In this document: piece by piece, positions 35,923 through 47,200 of the stretch | Numbering within the stretch: position 1 is the stretch's first letter | Layout of the letters: each line of letters starts with the position of its first letter | Assembly: GCF_000829415.1 (NCBI RefSeq) | Contig: NZ_AP014637.1 | Coordinates: 1,252,001-1,316,000, forward strand | DNA length: 64,000 nt | Source: Pseudomonas sp. StFLB209 | Lineage (GTDB): Bacteria; Pseudomonadota; Gammaproteobacteria; Pseudomonadales; Pseudomonadaceae | Direction of reading: 5' to 3' | The notes under the pieces: generated by a model | Seen by the model: only the letters and a program-made list of their open reading frames with translations | Told to the model about the DNA's origin: nothing | The model's database searches: none | Made by a program: the position numbers and the translations under genes

Positions 35923-36456
35923 CTACTTCTTCTTGGCTTCTTTACGACGGACGACTTCGTCTGCGTAACGCACACCTTTGCCTTTGTAAGGCTCAGGACG
36001 GCGGAAGTCGCGGATCTCAGCGGCCACCTGACCAACCAGCTGCTTGTCGATACCACGAATCAGGATATCGGTCTGGCTAGGAGTCTCAGCGGTGATGCCA
36101 TTCGGCAATTCGTAATCCACTGGGTGCGAGAAGCCAAGCGCCAGGTTCAGGACGGAGCCTTTTACCTGAGCCTTGTAACCAACACCTACCAGCTGGAGCT
36201 TGCGCTCGAAGCCTTGGCTAACGCCCTGGACCATGTTATTGACCAGTGCGCGAGTGGTACCGGCCATTGCGCGAGTCTGTTGATCGCCATTGCGAGCAGC
36301 AAAACGCAGCTCACCAGCTTCTTCAACGACTTCAACGGACGAGTGGACATTCAGTTCGAGGGTGCCTTTGGCGCCCTTGATGGAAAGCAGCTGGCCGGCG
36401 AGTTTGATCTCGACGCCCGATGGCAGCTTAACGGGGTTCTTCGCTACGCGTGACAT
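35923..36456 (-). CDS. rplF: Ribosomal protein L6
   Basis: 177 residues: two homologous domains, starting [17 protein letters not shown] and ending [27 protein letters not shown]6 stabilises the base of the L7/L12 stalk near the sarcin-ricin loop. Positioned between rpsH and rplR in the spc operon. Confidence 0.98.
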   Translation of the reverse strand: MSRVAKNPVKLPSGVEIKLAGQLLSIKGAKGTLELNVHSSVEVVEEAGELRFAARNGDQQTRAMAGTTRALVNNMVQGVSQGFERKLQLVGVGYKAQVKGSVLNLALGFSHPVDYELPNGITAETPSQTDILIRGIDKQLVGQVAAEIRDFRRPEPYKGKGVRYADEVVRRKEAKKK

Positions 36457-36468
36457 AGTTATCCCCCC

Positions 36469-36861
36469 TTAGAACACAGTGCAAAGCACTTCGCCGCCGA
36501 CACCGGCAGCGCGCGCAGCACGATCAGTCATCACACCTTTGTTGGTGGAGACGATAGACACACCGAGGCCGCCACGTACTTTTGGCAGATCATCGGAGGA
36601 CTTGTACTGACGCAGGCCTGGACGGCTGACGCGTTTGACTTCTTCGATGACCGGACGGCCTTCGAAATATTTCAGCTCAATGGACAGCGAAGGTTTGACT
36701 TCACTGCTGACCTGATAACCCGCAATGTAACCTTCGTCTTTGAGAACTTTGGCTACAGCTACCTTCAACTTGGAAGATGGCATGCTCACAACGGGCTTTT
36801 CAGCCATCTGGGCATTACGGATACGAGTTAGCATGTCCGCTAACGGGTCCTGCATACTCAT
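36469..36861 (-). CDS. rpsH: Ribosomal protein S8
   Basis: 130 residues starting [22 protein letters not shown] and ending [18 protein letters not shown] primary 16S rRNA binder; in E. coli it autoregulates the spc operon by binding the rplE leader. It is separated from rpsN by an unusual 209-base spacer with two hairpins. Confidence 0.98.
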   Translation of the reverse strand: MSMQDPLADMLTRIRNAQMAEKPVVSMPSSKLKVAVAKVLKDEGYIAGYQVSSEVKPSLSIELKYFEGRPVIEEVKRVSRPGLRQYKSSDDLPKVRGGLGVSIVSTNKGVMTDRAARAAGVGGEVLCTVF

Positions 36862-36940
36862 GGGCTAGACGCTCCTGATACAGATAAAATTAGCCTTCCG
36901 GCTACTACATTTCGCCGAGACAACCGGGCAGAGAAAAACA

Positions 36941-36958
36941 CGGGCTCAGGCGAGCCGG
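36941..36958 (-). terminator. Second hairpin in the rpsN-rpsH spacer with T run
   Basis: GGCTC pairs with GAGCC around a 4-base loop; on the minus strand GTGTTTTTCTC follows. A short stem, but the U run makes it terminator-like. Confidence 0.45.
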
Positions 36959-36982
36959 CAATTCTAGTCTTCCCCCAGAAAT

Positions 36983-37010
36983 GAATCAAGCCCCATAAGG
37001 GGCTTGATTC
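36983..37010 (-). terminator. Perfect 12-bp hairpin between rpsN and rpsH
   Basis: GAATCAAGCCCC pairs perfectly with GGGGCTTGATTC around ATAA. It lies 60 bases after rpsN inside what should be one operon. On the minus strand only ATTTC follows, so it may act as an RNA-stability or processing signal rather than a full terminator. Confidence 0.6.
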
Positions 37011-37070
37011 AGTCTCGCAACATCCAGCGACCAGCGGTAGAACCACCGGGCGCCGTTGTCGAGATACGTG

Positions 37071-37376
37071 TTACCAGCTGGCTTTCACCAGACCTGGTAC
37101 GTCACCACGCATGGCAGCTTCACGCAGCTTGTTACGGCCGAGGCCGAACTTGCGGTAAACGCCGTGCGGACGACCAGTCAGGCGGCAACGGTTACGCAGG
37201 CGCGAAGCGCTGGCGTCACGTGGTTGCTTCTGCAGAGCTACGGTAGCTTCCCAACGCGCTTCTGGACTTGCGTTCAGATCAACGATGATAGCTTTCAGCT
37301 CGGCACGCTTCTTGGCGTACTTGGCAACGGTGAGCTGACGCTTCAGCTCACGGTTTTTCATGCTCGTCTTGGCCAT
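37071..37376 (-). CDS. rpsN: Ribosomal protein S14, zinc-free long form
   Basis: 101 residues starting [15 protein letters not shown] and ending [18 protein letters not shown]. It is the long, zinc-free form: only one Cys is present, in [17 protein letters not shown]. Located between rplE and rpsH. Confidence 0.98.
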   Translation of the reverse strand: MAKTSMKNRELKRQLTVAKYAKKRAELKAIIVDLNASPEARWEATVALQKQPRDASASRLRNRCRLTGRPHGVYRKFGLGRNKLREAAMRGDVPGLVKASW

Positions 37377-37390
37377 TATCCGGACTCCAA

Positions 37391-37930
37391 TCAGTTACGG
37401 AACGGGAACTTGAAAGCACGCAGCAGGGCGCGGCCTTCGTCGTCGTTCTTGGCAGTGGTGGTCAGGGTGATGTCCAGACCGCGCAGAGCATCGATCTTGT
37501 CGTAATCGATTTCCGGGAAAATGATCTGCTCTTTCACGCCCATGCTGTAGTTGCCACGACCATCGAAGGACTTGGCATTCAGGCCGCGGAAGTCGCGAAC
37601 CCGAGGCAGGGAGATCGACAGCAGACGATCCAGGAACTCGTACATACGATCACGGCGCAGAGTAACCTTCACGCCAATCGGCCAACCTTCACGAACCTTG
37701 AAACCTGCAATCGACTTGCGAGCGAAAGTCACAACGGCCTTTTGACCGGTGATCTTTTCCAGGTCAGCAACAGCGTGCTCGATGACTTTCTTGTCACCGA
37801 CCGCTTCGCCCAGACCCATGTTCAGGGTGATTTTGGTAACGCGCGGAACTTCCATCACGTTCGCCAGCTTAAGTTCTTCCTTAAGCTTGGGAGCGATATC
37901 CTTCCGGTAAATCTCTTTCAGTCGTGCCAT
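37391..37930 (-). CDS. rplE: Ribosomal protein L5
   Basis: 179 residues starting [20 protein letters not shown]. Binds 5S rRNA in the central protuberance and touches the P-site tRNA. Family segments [36 protein letters not shown] and [21 protein letters not shown] are intact. Confidence 0.98.
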   Translation of the reverse strand: MARLKEIYRKDIAPKLKEELKLANVMEVPRVTKITLNMGLGEAVGDKKVIEHAVADLEKITGQKAVVTFARKSIAGFKVREGWPIGVKVTLRRDRMYEFLDRLLSISLPRVRDFRGLNAKSFDGRGNYSMGVKEQIIFPEIDYDKIDALRGLDITLTTTAKNDDEGRALLRAFKFPFRN

Positions 37931-37950
37931 GGTCTTCTACCTAGCAGTGT

Positions 37951-38265
37951 TCAAGCATCAACCGCTTTTTGGGTCGACTTGAAGACACGAATTTTTTTGC
38001 CGTCTTCTACTTTGAAACCAACGCGGTCAGCCTTGTTGGTTTCGCCGTTGAAAATGGCGACGTTGGAAGCGTGCAGAGGCGCTTCTTTCTCGACGATACC
38101 GCCCTGAACGCCCGACATCGGGTTCGGCTTGGTATGACGCTTCACCAGGTTCACACCACCAACAACCAGACGGTTGTCAGCGAGGACCTTCAGCACCTTA
38201 CCGCGCTTACCTTTGTCTTTGCCGGCGATCACGATGATCTCGTCGTCACGACGAATCTTTTGCAT
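37951..38265 (-). CDS. rplX: Ribosomal protein L24
   Basis: 104 residues with the N-terminal KOW motif ([24 protein letters not shown]) and [33 protein letters not shown]. An assembly initiator of the 50S subunit near the exit tunnel. It starts 11 bases after rplN. Confidence 0.98.
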   Translation of the reverse strand: MQKIRRDDEIIVIAGKDKGKRGKVLKVLADNRLVVGGVNLVKRHTKPNPMSGVQGGIVEKEAPLHASNVAIFNGETNKADRVGFKVEDGKKIRVFKSTQKAVDA

Positions 38266-38276
38266 GTCGGATCTCC

Positions 38277-38645
38277 TTACAGCACTTCAGGGGCGAGCGA
38301 GACGATCTTCATGAACTTCTCACCGCGAAGTTCACGAGTCACTGGCCCGAAGATACGGGTGCCGATCGGCTCTTGCTTGTTGTTCAACAGAACAGCAGCG
38401 TTACCATCGAAGCGAATGATCGAACCGTCTGCACGGCGAACGCCGTGACGGGTGCGGACTACAACAGCAGTCATCACCTGGCCTTTCTTCACTTTACCGC
38501 GAGGAATGGCTTCCTTGACGGTAACTTTGATGATGTCACCGATACCAGCGTAACGACGATGGGAGCCACCCAGCACCTTGATGCACATAACGCGGCGAGC
38601 GCCGCTGTTATCGGCCACATCGAGCATGGATTGAGTCTGAATCAT
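38277..38645 (-). CDS. rplN: Ribosomal protein L14
   Basis: 122 residues starting [28 protein letters not shown]. Contacts 16S rRNA at an intersubunit bridge. The full conserved core [26 protein letters not shown] is present. First gene of the spc operon in the standard order, but no strong promoter or terminator separates it from rpsQ here. Confidence 0.98.
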   Translation of the reverse strand: MIQTQSMLDVADNSGARRVMCIKVLGGSHRRYAGIGDIIKVTVKEAIPRGKVKKGQVMTAVVVRTRHGVRRADGSIIRFDGNAAVLLNNKQEPIGTRIFGPVTRELRGEKFMKIVSLAPEVL

Positions 38646-38668
38646 ATAATTTCTCCGACCCCTAGTCC

Positions 38669-38935
38669 TTAGACTTCCACAGCGCGTTCGACGATTTCAA
38701 CCAGTGCCCAGGACTTGGTCTTGGCTACCGGACGAGTTTCACGAATAGTGACCTTGTCGCCGATATGGCACTGATTGGTTTCGTCATGCGCGTGCAGCTT
38801 AGTCGAACGCTTAACGTATTTACCGTAGATCGGGTGCTTTACGCGACGCTCGATCAATACGGTGATGGTCTTGTCCATCTTGTCGCTGACGACACGGCCA
38901 GTCAGCGTGCGGACGGTTTTTTCAGCTTCAGCCAT
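38669..38935 (-). CDS. rpsQ: Ribosomal protein S17
   Basis: 88 residues starting [23 protein letters not shown], an OB-fold 16S rRNA binder, with [19 protein letters not shown] and [23 protein letters not shown] at 38935 was chosen; an upstream in-frame ATA/ATG adds two residues. Two bases separate it from rpmC. Confidence 0.98.
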   Translation of the reverse strand: MAEAEKTVRTLTGRVVSDKMDKTITVLIERRVKHPIYGKYVKRSTKLHAHDETNQCHIGDKVTIRETRPVAKTKSWALVEIVERAVEV

Positions 38936-38937
38936 GA

Positions 38938-39129
38938 TCACTTACCTGCCTGCTGGTTGAGCACAGTTTTCACGCGAGCGATGTCACGCTTAACTTGCGA
39001 GAGCAGGTGCGACTGCCCCAACTGGCCAGTTGCTTTCTGCATGCGCAGATTGAACTGGTCGCGCAGCAAGCCGAGCAGTTGCTCGTTCAGTTGCTGTGCT
39101 GATTTTTCACGAAGTTCATTCGCTTTCAT
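38938..39129 (-). CDS. rpmC: Ribosomal protein L29
   Basis: 63 residues starting [31 protein letters not shown], two long helices near the tunnel exit. ATG at 39129 overlaps the rplP stop as TGATG, so translation is coupled to L16. Confidence 0.97.
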
Positions 39130-39542
39130 CACATCACCGTCCGCTTAACAAAGGAGGTGGCAAGTGGCAGCTTCGCAGCAGCCAGGGCAAAAGCCTCACG
39201 CGCCAACTCTTCAGAAACACCCTCGATCTCGTACAGGACTTTGCCTGGCTGGATCTGGGCAACCCAGTATTCAACCGAACCCTTACCTTTACCCATCCGC
39301 ACTTCGAGAGGCTTCTTGGTAACCGGCTTGTCCGGGAACACACGGATCCAGATCTTGCCGCCACGTTTTACGTGACGGGTCAGGGCACGACGTGCCGACT
39401 CGATCTGACGGGCGGTGAGACGACCGCGGGCTACAGCTTTCAGCGCGAACTCGCCGAAGCTGACTTTGCTACCGCGCAGAGCCAGACCACGGTTGTGGCC
39501 GGTCATTTGCTTGCGGAACTTCGTACGCTTTGGTTGCAACAT
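39129..39542 (-). CDS. rplP: Ribosomal protein L16
   Basis: 137 residues starting [21 protein letters not shown]. Helps position A-site tRNA at the peptidyl-transferase centre. The [11 protein letters not shown] and [35 protein letters not shown] segments are typical. The arginine in RMGKGKG (the hydroxylation site in E. coli) is kept. Confidence 0.98.
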
Positions 39543-39554
39543 TTGGCGTACCCC

Positions 39555-40241
39555 TTACTTGGCAGCTTTTTTACGAGGCGCTGGTGCTTGCGGCTTCAGC
39601 TCTTCCTGGCGACCACCAATTACTTCGCCTTTGAAGATCCAAACCTTTACACCGATCACACCGTAAGTGGTGTGCGCTTCGTAAGTGGCATAGTCGATGT
39701 CGGCACGCAGGGTGTGCAGAGGCACACGACCTTCGCGATACCATTCAGTACGTGCGATTTCAGCACCGCCGAGACGACCGCTAACCTGAATCTTGATACC
39801 TTTGGCACCAATGCGGATAGCGTTCTGTACGGCGCGCTTCATGGCGCGACGGAACATGACACGACGCTCCAGCTGCTGAGCAACGCTCTGGGCAACCAGC
39901 ATACCGTCGAGCTCCGGCTTGCGGATCTCTTCGATATTGATGTGCACAGGCACACCCATTTGCTTGGTCAGGTCCTGACGCAGTTTCTCAACATCCTCAC
40001 CCTTCTTGCCGATCACGATGCCGGGACGAGCGGTGTGGATGGTGATGCGTGCTGTCTGAGCCGGACGATGAATATCGATACGGCTAACGGACGCGCTTTT
40101 TAGTTTGTCCTGGAGGTACTCACGCACTTGCAGATCTGCCAGCAGGTAGTCTGCATAAGTGCGACCGTCTGCGTACCAGACGGAGGTGTGCTCCTTGACG
40201 ATTCCCAGGCGAATGCCAATGGGATGTACTTTCTGACCCAT
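39555..40241 (-). CDS. rpsC: Ribosomal protein S3
   Basis: 228 residues starting [25 protein letters not shown]; a KH domain ([20 protein letters not shown]) and a C-terminal domain forming the mRNA entry. The frame is open for 28 codons upstream in the rplV overlap, which are not part of S3. The C-terminal tail is Pro/Lys/Ala-rich. Confidence 0.98.
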   Translation of the reverse strand: MGQKVHPIGIRLGIVKEHTSVWYADGRTYADYLLADLQVREYLQDKLKSASVSRIDIHRPAQTARITIHTARPGIVIGKKGEDVEKLRQDLTKQMGVPVHINIEEIRKPELDGMLVAQSVAQQLERRVMFRRAMKRAVQNAIRIGAKGIKIQVSGRLGGAEIARTEWYREGRVPLHTLRADIDYATYEAHTTYGVIGVKVWIFKGEVIGGRQEELKPQAPAPRKKAAK

Positions 40242-40254
40242 CTCTTCGACTCCG

Positions 40255-40587
40255 TTACTTGTCAGCAACCTTGACAGTGATATGGCAAGACCGCTTGACG
40301 ATGCGATCAGCACGGCCTTTGGCACGTGGCATGATGCGCTTCAGCGAACGCCCTTCGTTGACGAAAACAGTCGAGACCTTCAGGTCATCAACGTCTGCGC
40401 CTTCGTTATGCTCGGCGTTGGCTACGGCCGACTCCAGCAATTTTTTCAGGATCTCAGCGGCTTTCTTACTGCTGAAAGCCAACAGGTTGAGCGCTTCGCC
40501 CACCTTCTTCCCGCGGATCTGGTCGGCGACCAAGCGGGCTTTCTGGGCGGAGATTCGAGCGCCCGACAACTTAGCGGCTACTTCCAT
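40255..40587 (-). CDS. rplV: Ribosomal protein L22
   Basis: 110 residues starting [33 protein letters not shown]. The beta-hairpin ([18 protein letters not shown]) reaches into the exit tunnel and is where macrolide-resistance changes occur; it looks wild type. Lies in the S10 operon. Confidence 0.98.
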   Translation of the reverse strand: MEVAAKLSGARISAQKARLVADQIRGKKVGEALNLLAFSSKKAAEILKKLLESAVANAEHNEGADVDDLKVSTVFVNEGRSLKRIMPRAKGRADRIVKRSCHITVKVADK

Positions 40588-40600
40588 CGTTCCTTACCCC

Positions 40601-40876
40601 TTAACGCTTGGCTTTCTTGTCAGCCACGTGCCCGCGATAAGTACGGGTACCGGCAAACTCGCCCAGTTTATGGCCAACCATATCTTCACTTACCAGAACC
40701 GGTACGTGCTGACGGCCGTTGTGTACTGCGATGGTCAGACCGACCATTTGTGGCAGGATCATCGAACGACGAGACCAGGTCTTAACTGGTTTGCGATCGT
40801 TCTTTTCCGCCGCCACTTCGATCTTCTTCAGTAGGTGAAGATCAATAAAAGGACCTTTTTTCAGAGAACGTGGCAC
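40601..40876 (-). CDS. rpsS: Ribosomal protein S19
   Basis: 91 residues starting [20 protein letters not shown], with [39 protein letters not shown]. It forms the head of the 30S subunit with S13. Sixteen bases separate it from rplB. Confidence 0.98.
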   Translation of the reverse strand: MPRSLKKGPFIDLHLLKKIEVAAEKNDRKPVKTWSRRSMILPQMVGLTIAVHNGRQHVPVLVSEDMVGHKLGEFAGTRTYRGHVADKKAKR

Positions 40877-40892
40877 TGTCGTATCCCTCTAT

Positions 40893-41717
40893 TTACTTGC
40901 GACGACGGACGATCATTTTGTCGGTACGCTTATTACCACGGGTTTTAGCACCCTTGGTTGGGAAGCCCCATGGCGATACCGGATGACGACCACCGGAGGT
41001 ACGACCTTCACCACCACCATGTGGGTGGTCAACCGGGTTCATGGCAACACCACGAACGGTTGGGCGAACGCCACGCCAGCGCTTGGCACCGGCTTTACCC
41101 AGCGAACGCAGGCTGTGCTCGGAGTTCGAGACTTCACCCAGGGTCGCACGGCACTCGGCCAGAACCTTGCGCATTTCGCCGGAGCGCAGACGCAGGGTCA
41201 CGTAGACGCCGTCACGAGCGACCAGCTGAGCCGAAGCACCAGCGGAACGAGCGATCTGGGCACCTTTGCCAGGCTTCAGTTCGATAGCGTGAATGGTGCT
41301 ACCAACCGGGATGTTGCGCAGCTGCAGGGTGTTACCGGCCTTGATTGGGGCCAGGGCACCGGAGATCAGCTGGTCGCCTGCACTCACGCCTTTAGGGGCG
41401 ATGATGTAGCGACGCTCGCCATCTGCATAACGCAGCAGGGCGATGTGAGCAGTACGGTTCGGGTCGTATTCGATACGCTCAACGATGGCAGCGATGCCAT
41501 CCTTGTCGTTGCGACGGAAGTCGACCAGACGGTAATGCTGCTTGTGGCCACCACCGATGTGACGAGTGGTAATGCGACCATTGTTGTTACGACCACCAGA
41601 CTTCGATTTTTTCTCGAGCAGCGGTGCGTGAGGAGCGCCTTTGTGCAGCCCCTGGTTGACCACCTTGACCACGAAACGGCGGCCAGGGGAAGTCGGTTTG
41701 CATTTAACGATTGCCAT
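40893..41717 (-). CDS. rplB: Ribosomal protein L2
   Basis: 274 residues, the most conserved large-subunit protein, needed for subunit association and peptidyl transfer. It starts [19 protein letters not shown]. The C-terminal [29 protein letters not shown] includes the conserved His implicated in peptidyl-transferase function. Confidence 0.98.
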   Translation of the reverse strand: MAIVKCKPTSPGRRFVVKVVNQGLHKGAPHAPLLEKKSKSGGRNNNGRITTRHIGGGHKQHYRLVDFRRNDKDGIAAIVERIEYDPNRTAHIALLRYADGERRYIIAPKGVSAGDQLISGALAPIKAGNTLQLRNIPVGSTIHAIELKPGKGAQIARSAGASAQLVARDGVYVTLRLRSGEMRKVLAECRATLGEVSNSEHSLRSLGKAGAKRWRGVRPTVRGVAMNPVDHPHGGGEGRTSGGRHPVSPWGFPTKGAKTRGNKRTDKMIVRRRK

Positions 41718-41731
41718 GATGCACCCCTTCC

Positions 41732-42031
41732 TTACTCAGCACTGCTGCTGAAATCGAGATCTTGGCCTGGCTGAAGGGAGATAACTGCCTTCTTCCAGTC
41801 ATTGCGTTTGCCCAGACCGCGAGCAGTGCGCTTGCTTTTACCCAGAACGTTCAGGGTAGTCACGCGCTCTACTTTCACGCCGAACAGAACTTCAACGGCC
41901 TTCTTGATTTCCAGCTTGGTTGCATCAGTAGCAACCTTGAAAACGAACTGACCTTTCTTGTCAGCCAGAACTGTGGCCTTCTCGGAAACATGCGGGCCAA
42001 GCAGAACTTTAAATACGCGTTCCTGGTTCAT
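41732..42031 (-). CDS. rplW: Ribosomal protein L23
   Basis: 99 residues starting [24 protein letters not shown]; docking site at the tunnel exit for trigger factor and SRP. ATG at 42031 overlaps the rplD stop (ATGA), implying translational coupling. Confidence 0.98.
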   Translation of the reverse strand: MNQERVFKVLLGPHVSEKATVLADKKGQFVFKVATDATKLEIKKAVEVLFGVKVERVTTLNVLGKSKRTARGLGKRNDWKKAVISLQPGQDLDFSSSAE

Positions 42032-42630
42032 CCCAGCAGCTCCTCGAATTTCTTCACGGCCGACACGGTAATCAGAACCTTGTCGTATGCGATCAGACTG
42101 ACCGGATCGGAACCTTGCACGTCACGTACATCGACGTGTGGCAGGTTGCGAGCAGCCAGGTACAGATTCTGGTCAACGGCGTCGGAAACGATCAGCACGT
42201 CGGTCAGACCCAGACCGTTCAGTTTACCCAGCAGGTCCTTGGTTTTCGGCGCTTCGACAGCGAAGTCCTGAACCACGACCAGACGGTCGGTACGAACCAG
42301 CTCAGCGAGGATGGAGCGCAGAGCTGCGCGGTACATCTTCTTGTTGAGCTTCTGGGAGTGATCCTGAGGACGAGCAGCAAAAGTGGTACCGCCGCCGCGC
42401 CACAGCGGGCTACGGATAGTACCGGCACGAGCACGGCCAGTACCTTTCTGACGCCATGGGCGCTTACCGCCACCAGAGACGTCGGAACGGGTTTTTTGCT
42501 GCTTGCTGCCCTGACGACCGCCAGCCATGTAGGCGACGACTGCCTGGTGCACCAGGGTCTCGTTGAACTCGCCGCCAAATGTCAGTTCGGAAACTTCGAT
42601 GGCTTGAGCGTCATTTACATTTAATTGCAT
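42028..42630 (-). CDS. rplD: Ribosomal protein L4
   Basis: 200 residues starting [24 protein letters not shown]. The tunnel loop ([46 protein letters not shown]) is intact. In E. coli L4 represses the S10 operon by acting on its leader. Here the distance from the S10 promoter to rpsJ is short, so an E. coli-like S10 leader is not evident. Confidence 0.98.
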   Translation of the reverse strand: MQLNVNDAQAIEVSELTFGGEFNETLVHQAVVAYMAGGRQGSKQQKTRSDVSGGGKRPWRQKGTGRARAGTIRSPLWRGGGTTFAARPQDHSQKLNKKMYRAALRSILAELVRTDRLVVVQDFAVEAPKTKDLLGKLNGLGLTDVLIVSDAVDQNLYLAARNLPHVDVRDVQGSDPVSLIAYDKVLITVSAVKKFEELLG

Positions 42631-42642
42631 GTCAGCTTCCCC

Positions 42643-43278
42643 TTAACCGCGAGCCTTGGCTGCCGGACGTACAACCAGGTTGCCGCCAGTAGCGCCAGGA
42701 ACAGCGCCCTTGACCAACAACAGATTGCGTTCAGCGTCCACGCGCACTACTTCAAGGGATTGCACGGTCACGCGCTCAGCGCCCATATGACCGGACATTT
42801 TCTTGCCCTTGAATACACGACCAGGAGTCTGGCACTGGCCGATAGAGCCCGGGACGCGGTGGGAGACGGAGTTACCGTGGGTGTTATCTTGACCGCGGAA
42901 ATTCCAGCGCTTGATAGTACCCGCGAAACCCTTACCTTTGGACTGACCGGTCACGTCGACCAGTTGACCAGCAGCGAAGATTTCGGCGTTGATCAGATCA
43001 CCAGCCTTGTACTCGCCTTCTTCAAGACGGAATTCAAGAACGGTACGACCTGCGGCAACGTTCGCCTTGGCGAAGTGACCTGCCTGAGCAGCAGTCACGC
43101 GCGAAGCACGACGCTCACCAACAGTGACTTGCACTGCACGGTAGCCATCAGTTTCTTCAGTTTTGAACTGAGTGACGCGATTCGGCTCGATCTCAATGAC
43201 CGTAACCGGAATAGAGACACCTTCTTCGGTAAAAATGCGGGTCATACCGCACTTACGACCGACTACACCAATAGTCAT
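42643..43278 (-). CDS. rplC: Ribosomal protein L3
   Basis: 211 residues starting [20 protein letters not shown]. The long finger with [42 protein letters not shown] reaches the peptidyl-transferase centre and contains the glutamine methylated by PrmB in E. coli. ATG at 43278 was chosen; the frame is open a further 11 codons. Confidence 0.98.
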   Translation of the reverse strand: MTIGVVGRKCGMTRIFTEEGVSIPVTVIEIEPNRVTQFKTEETDGYRAVQVTVGERRASRVTAAQAGHFAKANVAAGRTVLEFRLEEGEYKAGDLINAEIFAAGQLVDVTGQSKGKGFAGTIKRWNFRGQDNTHGNSVSHRVPGSIGQCQTPGRVFKGKKMSGHMGAERVTVQSLEVVRVDAERNLLLVKGAVPGATGGNLVVRPAAKARG

Positions 43279-43359
43279 GTTGTAAACCTCATGAGTGTAC
43301 GGGGCTTTCACCCGCTATGGCCGCCCATTTCAGAGCGTTACACGACCAAGACCCAAGTC

Positions 43360-43671
43360 TTAGCCGAGGCTGATCTGCACTTCCACGCCAGCCGCAAGAT
43401 CAAGCTTCATCAGAGCGTCAACGGTTTTATCCGTTGGCTGGACGATGTCCAGGACGCGCTTATGAGTGCGGATTTCGTACTGGTCGCGCGCGTCTTTGTT
43501 GACGTGCGGAGAAACCAGAACGGTGAACCGCTCCTTACGGGTAGGCAGTGGAATAGGACCACGCACCTGTGCCCCAGTACGCTTCGCGGTTTCCACGATT
43601 TCCTGGGTAGATTGGTCGATCAGGCGATGGTCAAAAGCCTTCAACCTGATACGGATTTGCTGATTTTGCAT
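43360..43671 (-). CDS. rpsJ: Ribosomal protein S10 / NusE
   Basis: 103 residues starting [22 protein letters not shown]; part of the 30S head and, with NusB (encoded at 1865), of the rRNA antitermination complex. First gene of the S10 operon with a consensus promoter 60 bases upstream. An 81-base gap separates it from rplC. Confidence 0.98.
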
Positions 43672-43732
43672 TGGATTCCAGACTCCGATTGCTATCCCGA
43701 CGAGCGCAATACGCCCGTTTAAAGGAGGCGCA

Positions 43733-43761
43733 ATTCTATAGACGCTTCAGAATAGTGTCAA
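43733..43761 (-). promoter_or_regulatory. Sigma-70 promoter of the S10 operon
   Basis: On the minus strand a perfect TTGACA (43756-43761), 17 bases and TAGAAT (43733-43738). It lies right after the tuf terminator. The predicted leader is only about 55 bases, too short for the large E. coli-type S10 attenuator. Confidence 0.85.
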
Positions 43762-43771
43762 CCCAATAAAA

Positions 43772-43794
43772 AAGCCCCCGCTAGGCGGGGGCTT
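43772..43794 (-). terminator. Terminator of tuf and the str operon
   Basis: AAGCCCCCGC pairs with GCGGGGGCTT around TAG; on the minus strand TTTTTTATT follows. It lies 17 bases after the tuf stop. Confidence 0.92.
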
Positions 43795-43811
43795 CTTCAA
43801 CCTATCGCTTA

Positions 43812-45005
43812 TTAGGCGATGATTTTTGCAACGACGCCAGCACCAACGGTACGGCCGCCTTCACGAATGGCGAAACGCAGACCGTCTTCCATTGCGATTG
43901 GCTTGATCAGGGTGACTTCCATCTGGATGTTGTCACCTGGCATCACCATCTCAACGCCTTCTGGCAGTTCGCAGTTACCGGTTACGTCAGTAGTACGGAA
44001 GTAGAACTGAGGACGGTAGCCTTTGAAGAAAGGAGTGTGACGACCACCCTCTTCCTTGCTCAGAACGTAGACTTCAGCTACGAACTTGGTGTGAGGCTTG
44101 ATGGTGCCTGGCTTGGCCAGAACCTGACCACGCTCAACGTCGTCACGCTTGGTGCCACGCAGCAGAACGCCGCAGTTCTCACCAGCACGGCCTTCGTCCA
44201 GCAGCTTGCGGAACATTTCAACGCCGGTGCAAGTGGTCTTGGTGGTGTCACGCAGACCAACGATTTCAACTTCTTCCTGGATGCGAACGATACCACGCTC
44301 AACACGACCAGTTACCACGGTGCCACGACCGGAGATCGAGAACACGTCTTCGATTGGCATCAGGAAGGTCTTGTCGATAGCACGCTCAGGCTCTGGGATG
44401 TAGCTGTCCAGAGTCTCAACCAGCTTCTTGACAGCCGAAGTACCCATTTCGTTGTCGTCTTGGCCGTTCAGAGCCATCAGAGCCGAACCGATGATGATTG
44501 GAGTGTCATCACCTGGGAAGTCGTAGGTGCTCAGCAGGTCGCGAACTTCCATCTCGACCAGTTCCAGCAGCTCAGCGTCGTCAACCATGTCAGCCTTGTT
44601 CAGGAAGACAACGATGTACGGAACGCCAACCTGACGGGACAGCAGGATGTGCTCACGAGTTTGTGGCATCGGGCCATCGGCAGCCGAGCAAACCAGGATC
44701 GCGCCGTCCATCTGGGCAGCACCAGTGATCATGTTTTTGACGTAGTCGGCGTGACCTGGGCAGTCAACGTGCGCGTAGTGACGAACAGAAGAGTCGTACT
44801 CTACGTGAGCAGTGTTGATGGTGATACCACGAGCCTTTTCTTCTGGCGCGCTGTCGATTTTGTCGAAGTCGACTTTAGCCGAACCGAAAACCTCGGAGCA
44901 AACGCGAGTCAGAGCAGCGGTCAGAGTGGTTTTACCGTGGTCAACGTGACCGATGGTGCCAACGTTGACGTGCGGTTTGTTACGTTCAAATTTTTCTTTA
45001 GCCAC
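43812..45005 (-). CDS. tuf: Elongation factor Tu
   Basis: 397 residues; delivers aminoacyl-tRNA to the ribosome as a GTP complex. G1 motif GHVDHGKT, switch [15 protein letters not shown] and SALMAL are intact; the C-terminal [20 protein letters not shown] is standard. It follows fusA as usual in the str operon. The second copy that many pseudomonads carry between tRNA-Thr and tRNA-Trp is absent, so this is the only tuf gene visible in the window. Confidence 0.97.
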   Translation of the reverse strand: MAKEKFERNKPHVNVGTIGHVDHGKTTLTAALTRVCSEVFGSAKVDFDKIDSAPEEKARGITINTAHVEYDSSVRHYAHVDCPGHADYVKNMITGAAQMDGAILVCSAADGPMPQTREHILLSRQVGVPYIVVFLNKADMVDDAELLELVEMEVRDLLSTYDFPGDDTPIIIGSALMALNGQDDNEMGTSAVKKLVETLDSYIPEPERAIDKTFLMPIEDVFSISGRGTVVTGRVERGIVRIQEEVEIVGLRDTTKTTCTGVEMFRKLLDEGRAGENCGVLLRGTKRDDVERGQVLAKPGTIKPHTKFVAEVYVLSKEEGGRHTPFFKGYRPQFYFRTTDVTGNCELPEGVEMVMPGDNIQMEVTLIKPIAMEDGLRFAIREGGRTVGAGVVAKIIA

Positions 45006-45037
45006 GACAGTGAACTCCTAGCCTAAAGGGGGTTAGA

Positions 45038-47170
45038 TCAACCTTGTTTTTTAACGAGCGCTTCGACGATGTTCGACGGAGCTTCAGCGTATTTGGAGAA
45101 TTCCATGGAGTAGCTCGCGCGACCCTGAGACATGGAACGAACGTCGGTCGCATAACCGAACATTTCTCCTAGCGGTACTTCAGCACGGATAACCTTGCCG
45201 GAGACCGAGTCTTCCATACCCTGGATCAGACCACGACGACGGTTCAGGTCACCCATCACGTCACCCATGTAGTCCTCAGGGGTCACTACCTCGACCTTCA
45301 TGATCGGCTCAAGCACCTTACCGCCACCCTTTTGGGCCAGTTGCTTGGTCGCCATCGAAGCAGCGATCTTGAACGCCATCTCGTTGGAGTCGACGTCATG
45401 GTAGGAACCATCAAATACGGTAGCCTTCAGGCCGATCAGCGGATAGCCGGCAACAACGCCGTTCTTCATCTGCTCTTCGATACCCTTCTGGATCGCCGGG
45501 ATGTATTCCTTAGGAACCACACCACCTACAACTTCGTTGGCGAAGACCAGACCTTCGGTAATGTTGCCCTTGTCGTCCACGTCCGGAGTCGAGAAACGAA
45601 CCCAGCAATGGCCGAACTGACCGCGACCACCGGACTGACGAACGAATTTACCTTCGATCTCGACATTGTCCTTGGTGATGGTTTCACGGTAGGAAACCTG
45701 CGGCTTACCGATGTTGGCTTCGACGTTGAACTCACGCTTCATGCGGTCAACGAGGATGTCCAGGTGCAGCTCACCCATACCGGAGATAATGGTCTGACCA
45801 GTCTCTTCGTCGGTACGAACGCGGAACGATGGGTCTTCCTGAGCCAGCTTGCCCAGTGCGATACCCATTTTTTCCTGGTCCTGCTTGGTCTTCGGCTCAA
45901 CAGCTACCGAAATTACAGGCTCAGGGAAGTCCATACGCTCCAGGATCACCTGCTTGTCGGCGTCGCAAAGGGTATCACCAGTGGTGACGTCCTTCATGCC
46001 GATCAGCGCAGCGATGTCGCCGGCACGTACTTCTTTGATTTCTTCGCGCTGGTTCGCGTGCATTTGCACCATACGACCCACACGCTCTTTCTTGCCCTTG
46101 ACCGAGTTGATCACGGAGTCGCCCGAGCTCAGGAAGCCCGAGTAGACGCGCACGAAAGTCAGAGTACCAACGAACGGGTCGGTGGCAATCTTGAACGCCA
46201 GAGCCGAGAACGGCTCGTCGTCGCTGGCGTGACGCTCGATTTTCGGAGCGTTTTCGTCTTCGACGTGATCAGGATGGATACCCTGGATCGCAGCGATTTC
46301 GGTCGGAGCCGGCAGGAAGTCGATAACGGCGTCGAGAACCAGAGGAACACCCTTGTTCTTGAAGGACGAACCGCAGACCGCAGGAACGATTTCACCAGCC
46401 AGGGTGCGCGCACGCAGACCAGCCTTGATCTCTTCTACAGTCAGCTCACCTTCTTCAAGGTACTTGTTCATCAGCTCTTCGCTGGACTCGGCAGCCGCTT
46501 CAACCATGTTGGAGCGCCACTCTTCAGCCAGCGCCTGCAGATCGGCAGGAATTTCTTCCTCACGATAAGTGGTGCCTTTGTCGTCTTCGTTCCAGTAGAT
46601 CGCCTTCATCTTGATCAGATCGACCTGACCGGCGAACTCTTCTTCAGCACCGATAGCGATCTGGATCGGAACCGGGGTGTGGCCCAGACGGTTCTTGATC
46701 TGACCTACTACGCGCAGGAAGTTTGCACCAGCACGGTCCATCTTGTTCACGTAGACGATACGTGGAACGTTGTACTTGTTCGCCTGACGCCATACGGTTT
46801 CAGACTGAGGCTCGACACCGGAGGTGCCGCAGAACACAACGACCGCGCCGTCGAGTACACGCAGCGAACGCTCTACTTCAATGGTGAAGTCAACGTGGCC
46901 AGGGGTATCGATAACGTTTACGCGATAGTTGTCGTACTGACCGCGGGAACCTTTCCAGAAGGTGGTGATGGCAGCGGAGGTAATGGTGATACCCCGCTCC
47001 TGCTCTTGCACCATCCAGTCAGTGGTCGCAGCGCCGTCATGCACTTCACCGATCTTGTGGCTCAGACCGGTGTAGTACAGGATCCGCTCGGTAGTGGTGG
47101 TCTTGCCCGCGTCAACGTGAGCACAGATACCAATGTTACGGTAGCGGTTGATTGCAGTAGTACGAGCCAT
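45038..47170 (-). CDS. fusA: Elongation factor G
   Basis: 710 residues; GTPase that drives translocation and, with ribosome recycling factor, subunit splitting. It starts [33 protein letters not shown]; switch [10 protein letters not shown] and NKMDRAG are intact, as are domains III-V ([29 protein letters not shown]). P. aeruginosa also has a second EF-G gene elsewhere. Location between rpsG and tuf is standard. Confidence 0.97.
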   Translation of the reverse strand: MARTTAINRYRNIGICAHVDAGKTTTTERILYYTGLSHKIGEVHDGAATTDWMVQEQERGITITSAAITTFWKGSRGQYDNYRVNVIDTPGHVDFTIEVERSLRVLDGAVVVFCGTSGVEPQSETVWRQANKYNVPRIVYVNKMDRAGANFLRVVGQIKNRLGHTPVPIQIAIGAEEEFAGQVDLIKMKAIYWNEDDKGTTYREEEIPADLQALAEEWRSNMVEAAAESSEELMNKYLEEGELTVEEIKAGLRARTLAGEIVPAVCGSSFKNKGVPLVLDAVIDFLPAPTEIAAIQGIHPDHVEDENAPKIERHASDDEPFSALAFKIATDPFVGTLTFVRVYSGFLSSGDSVINSVKGKKERVGRMVQMHANQREEIKEVRAGDIAALIGMKDVTTGDTLCDADKQVILERMDFPEPVISVAVEPKTKQDQEKMGIALGKLAQEDPSFRVRTDEETGQTIISGMGELHLDILVDRMKREFNVEANIGKPQVSYRETITKDNVEIEGKFVRQSGGRGQFGHCWVRFSTPDVDDKGNITEGLVFANEVVGGVVPKEYIPAIQKGIEEQMKNGVVAGYPLIGLKATVFDGSYHDVDSNEMAFKIAASMATKQLAQKGGGKVLEPIMKVEVVTPEDYMGDVMGDLNRRRGLIQGMEDSVSGKVIRAEVPLGEMFGYATDVRSMSQGRASYSMEFSKYAEAPSNIVEALVKKQG

Positions 47171-47200
47171 AAAGCCCTCGCAAAAAGATTGAAGCCGAAA

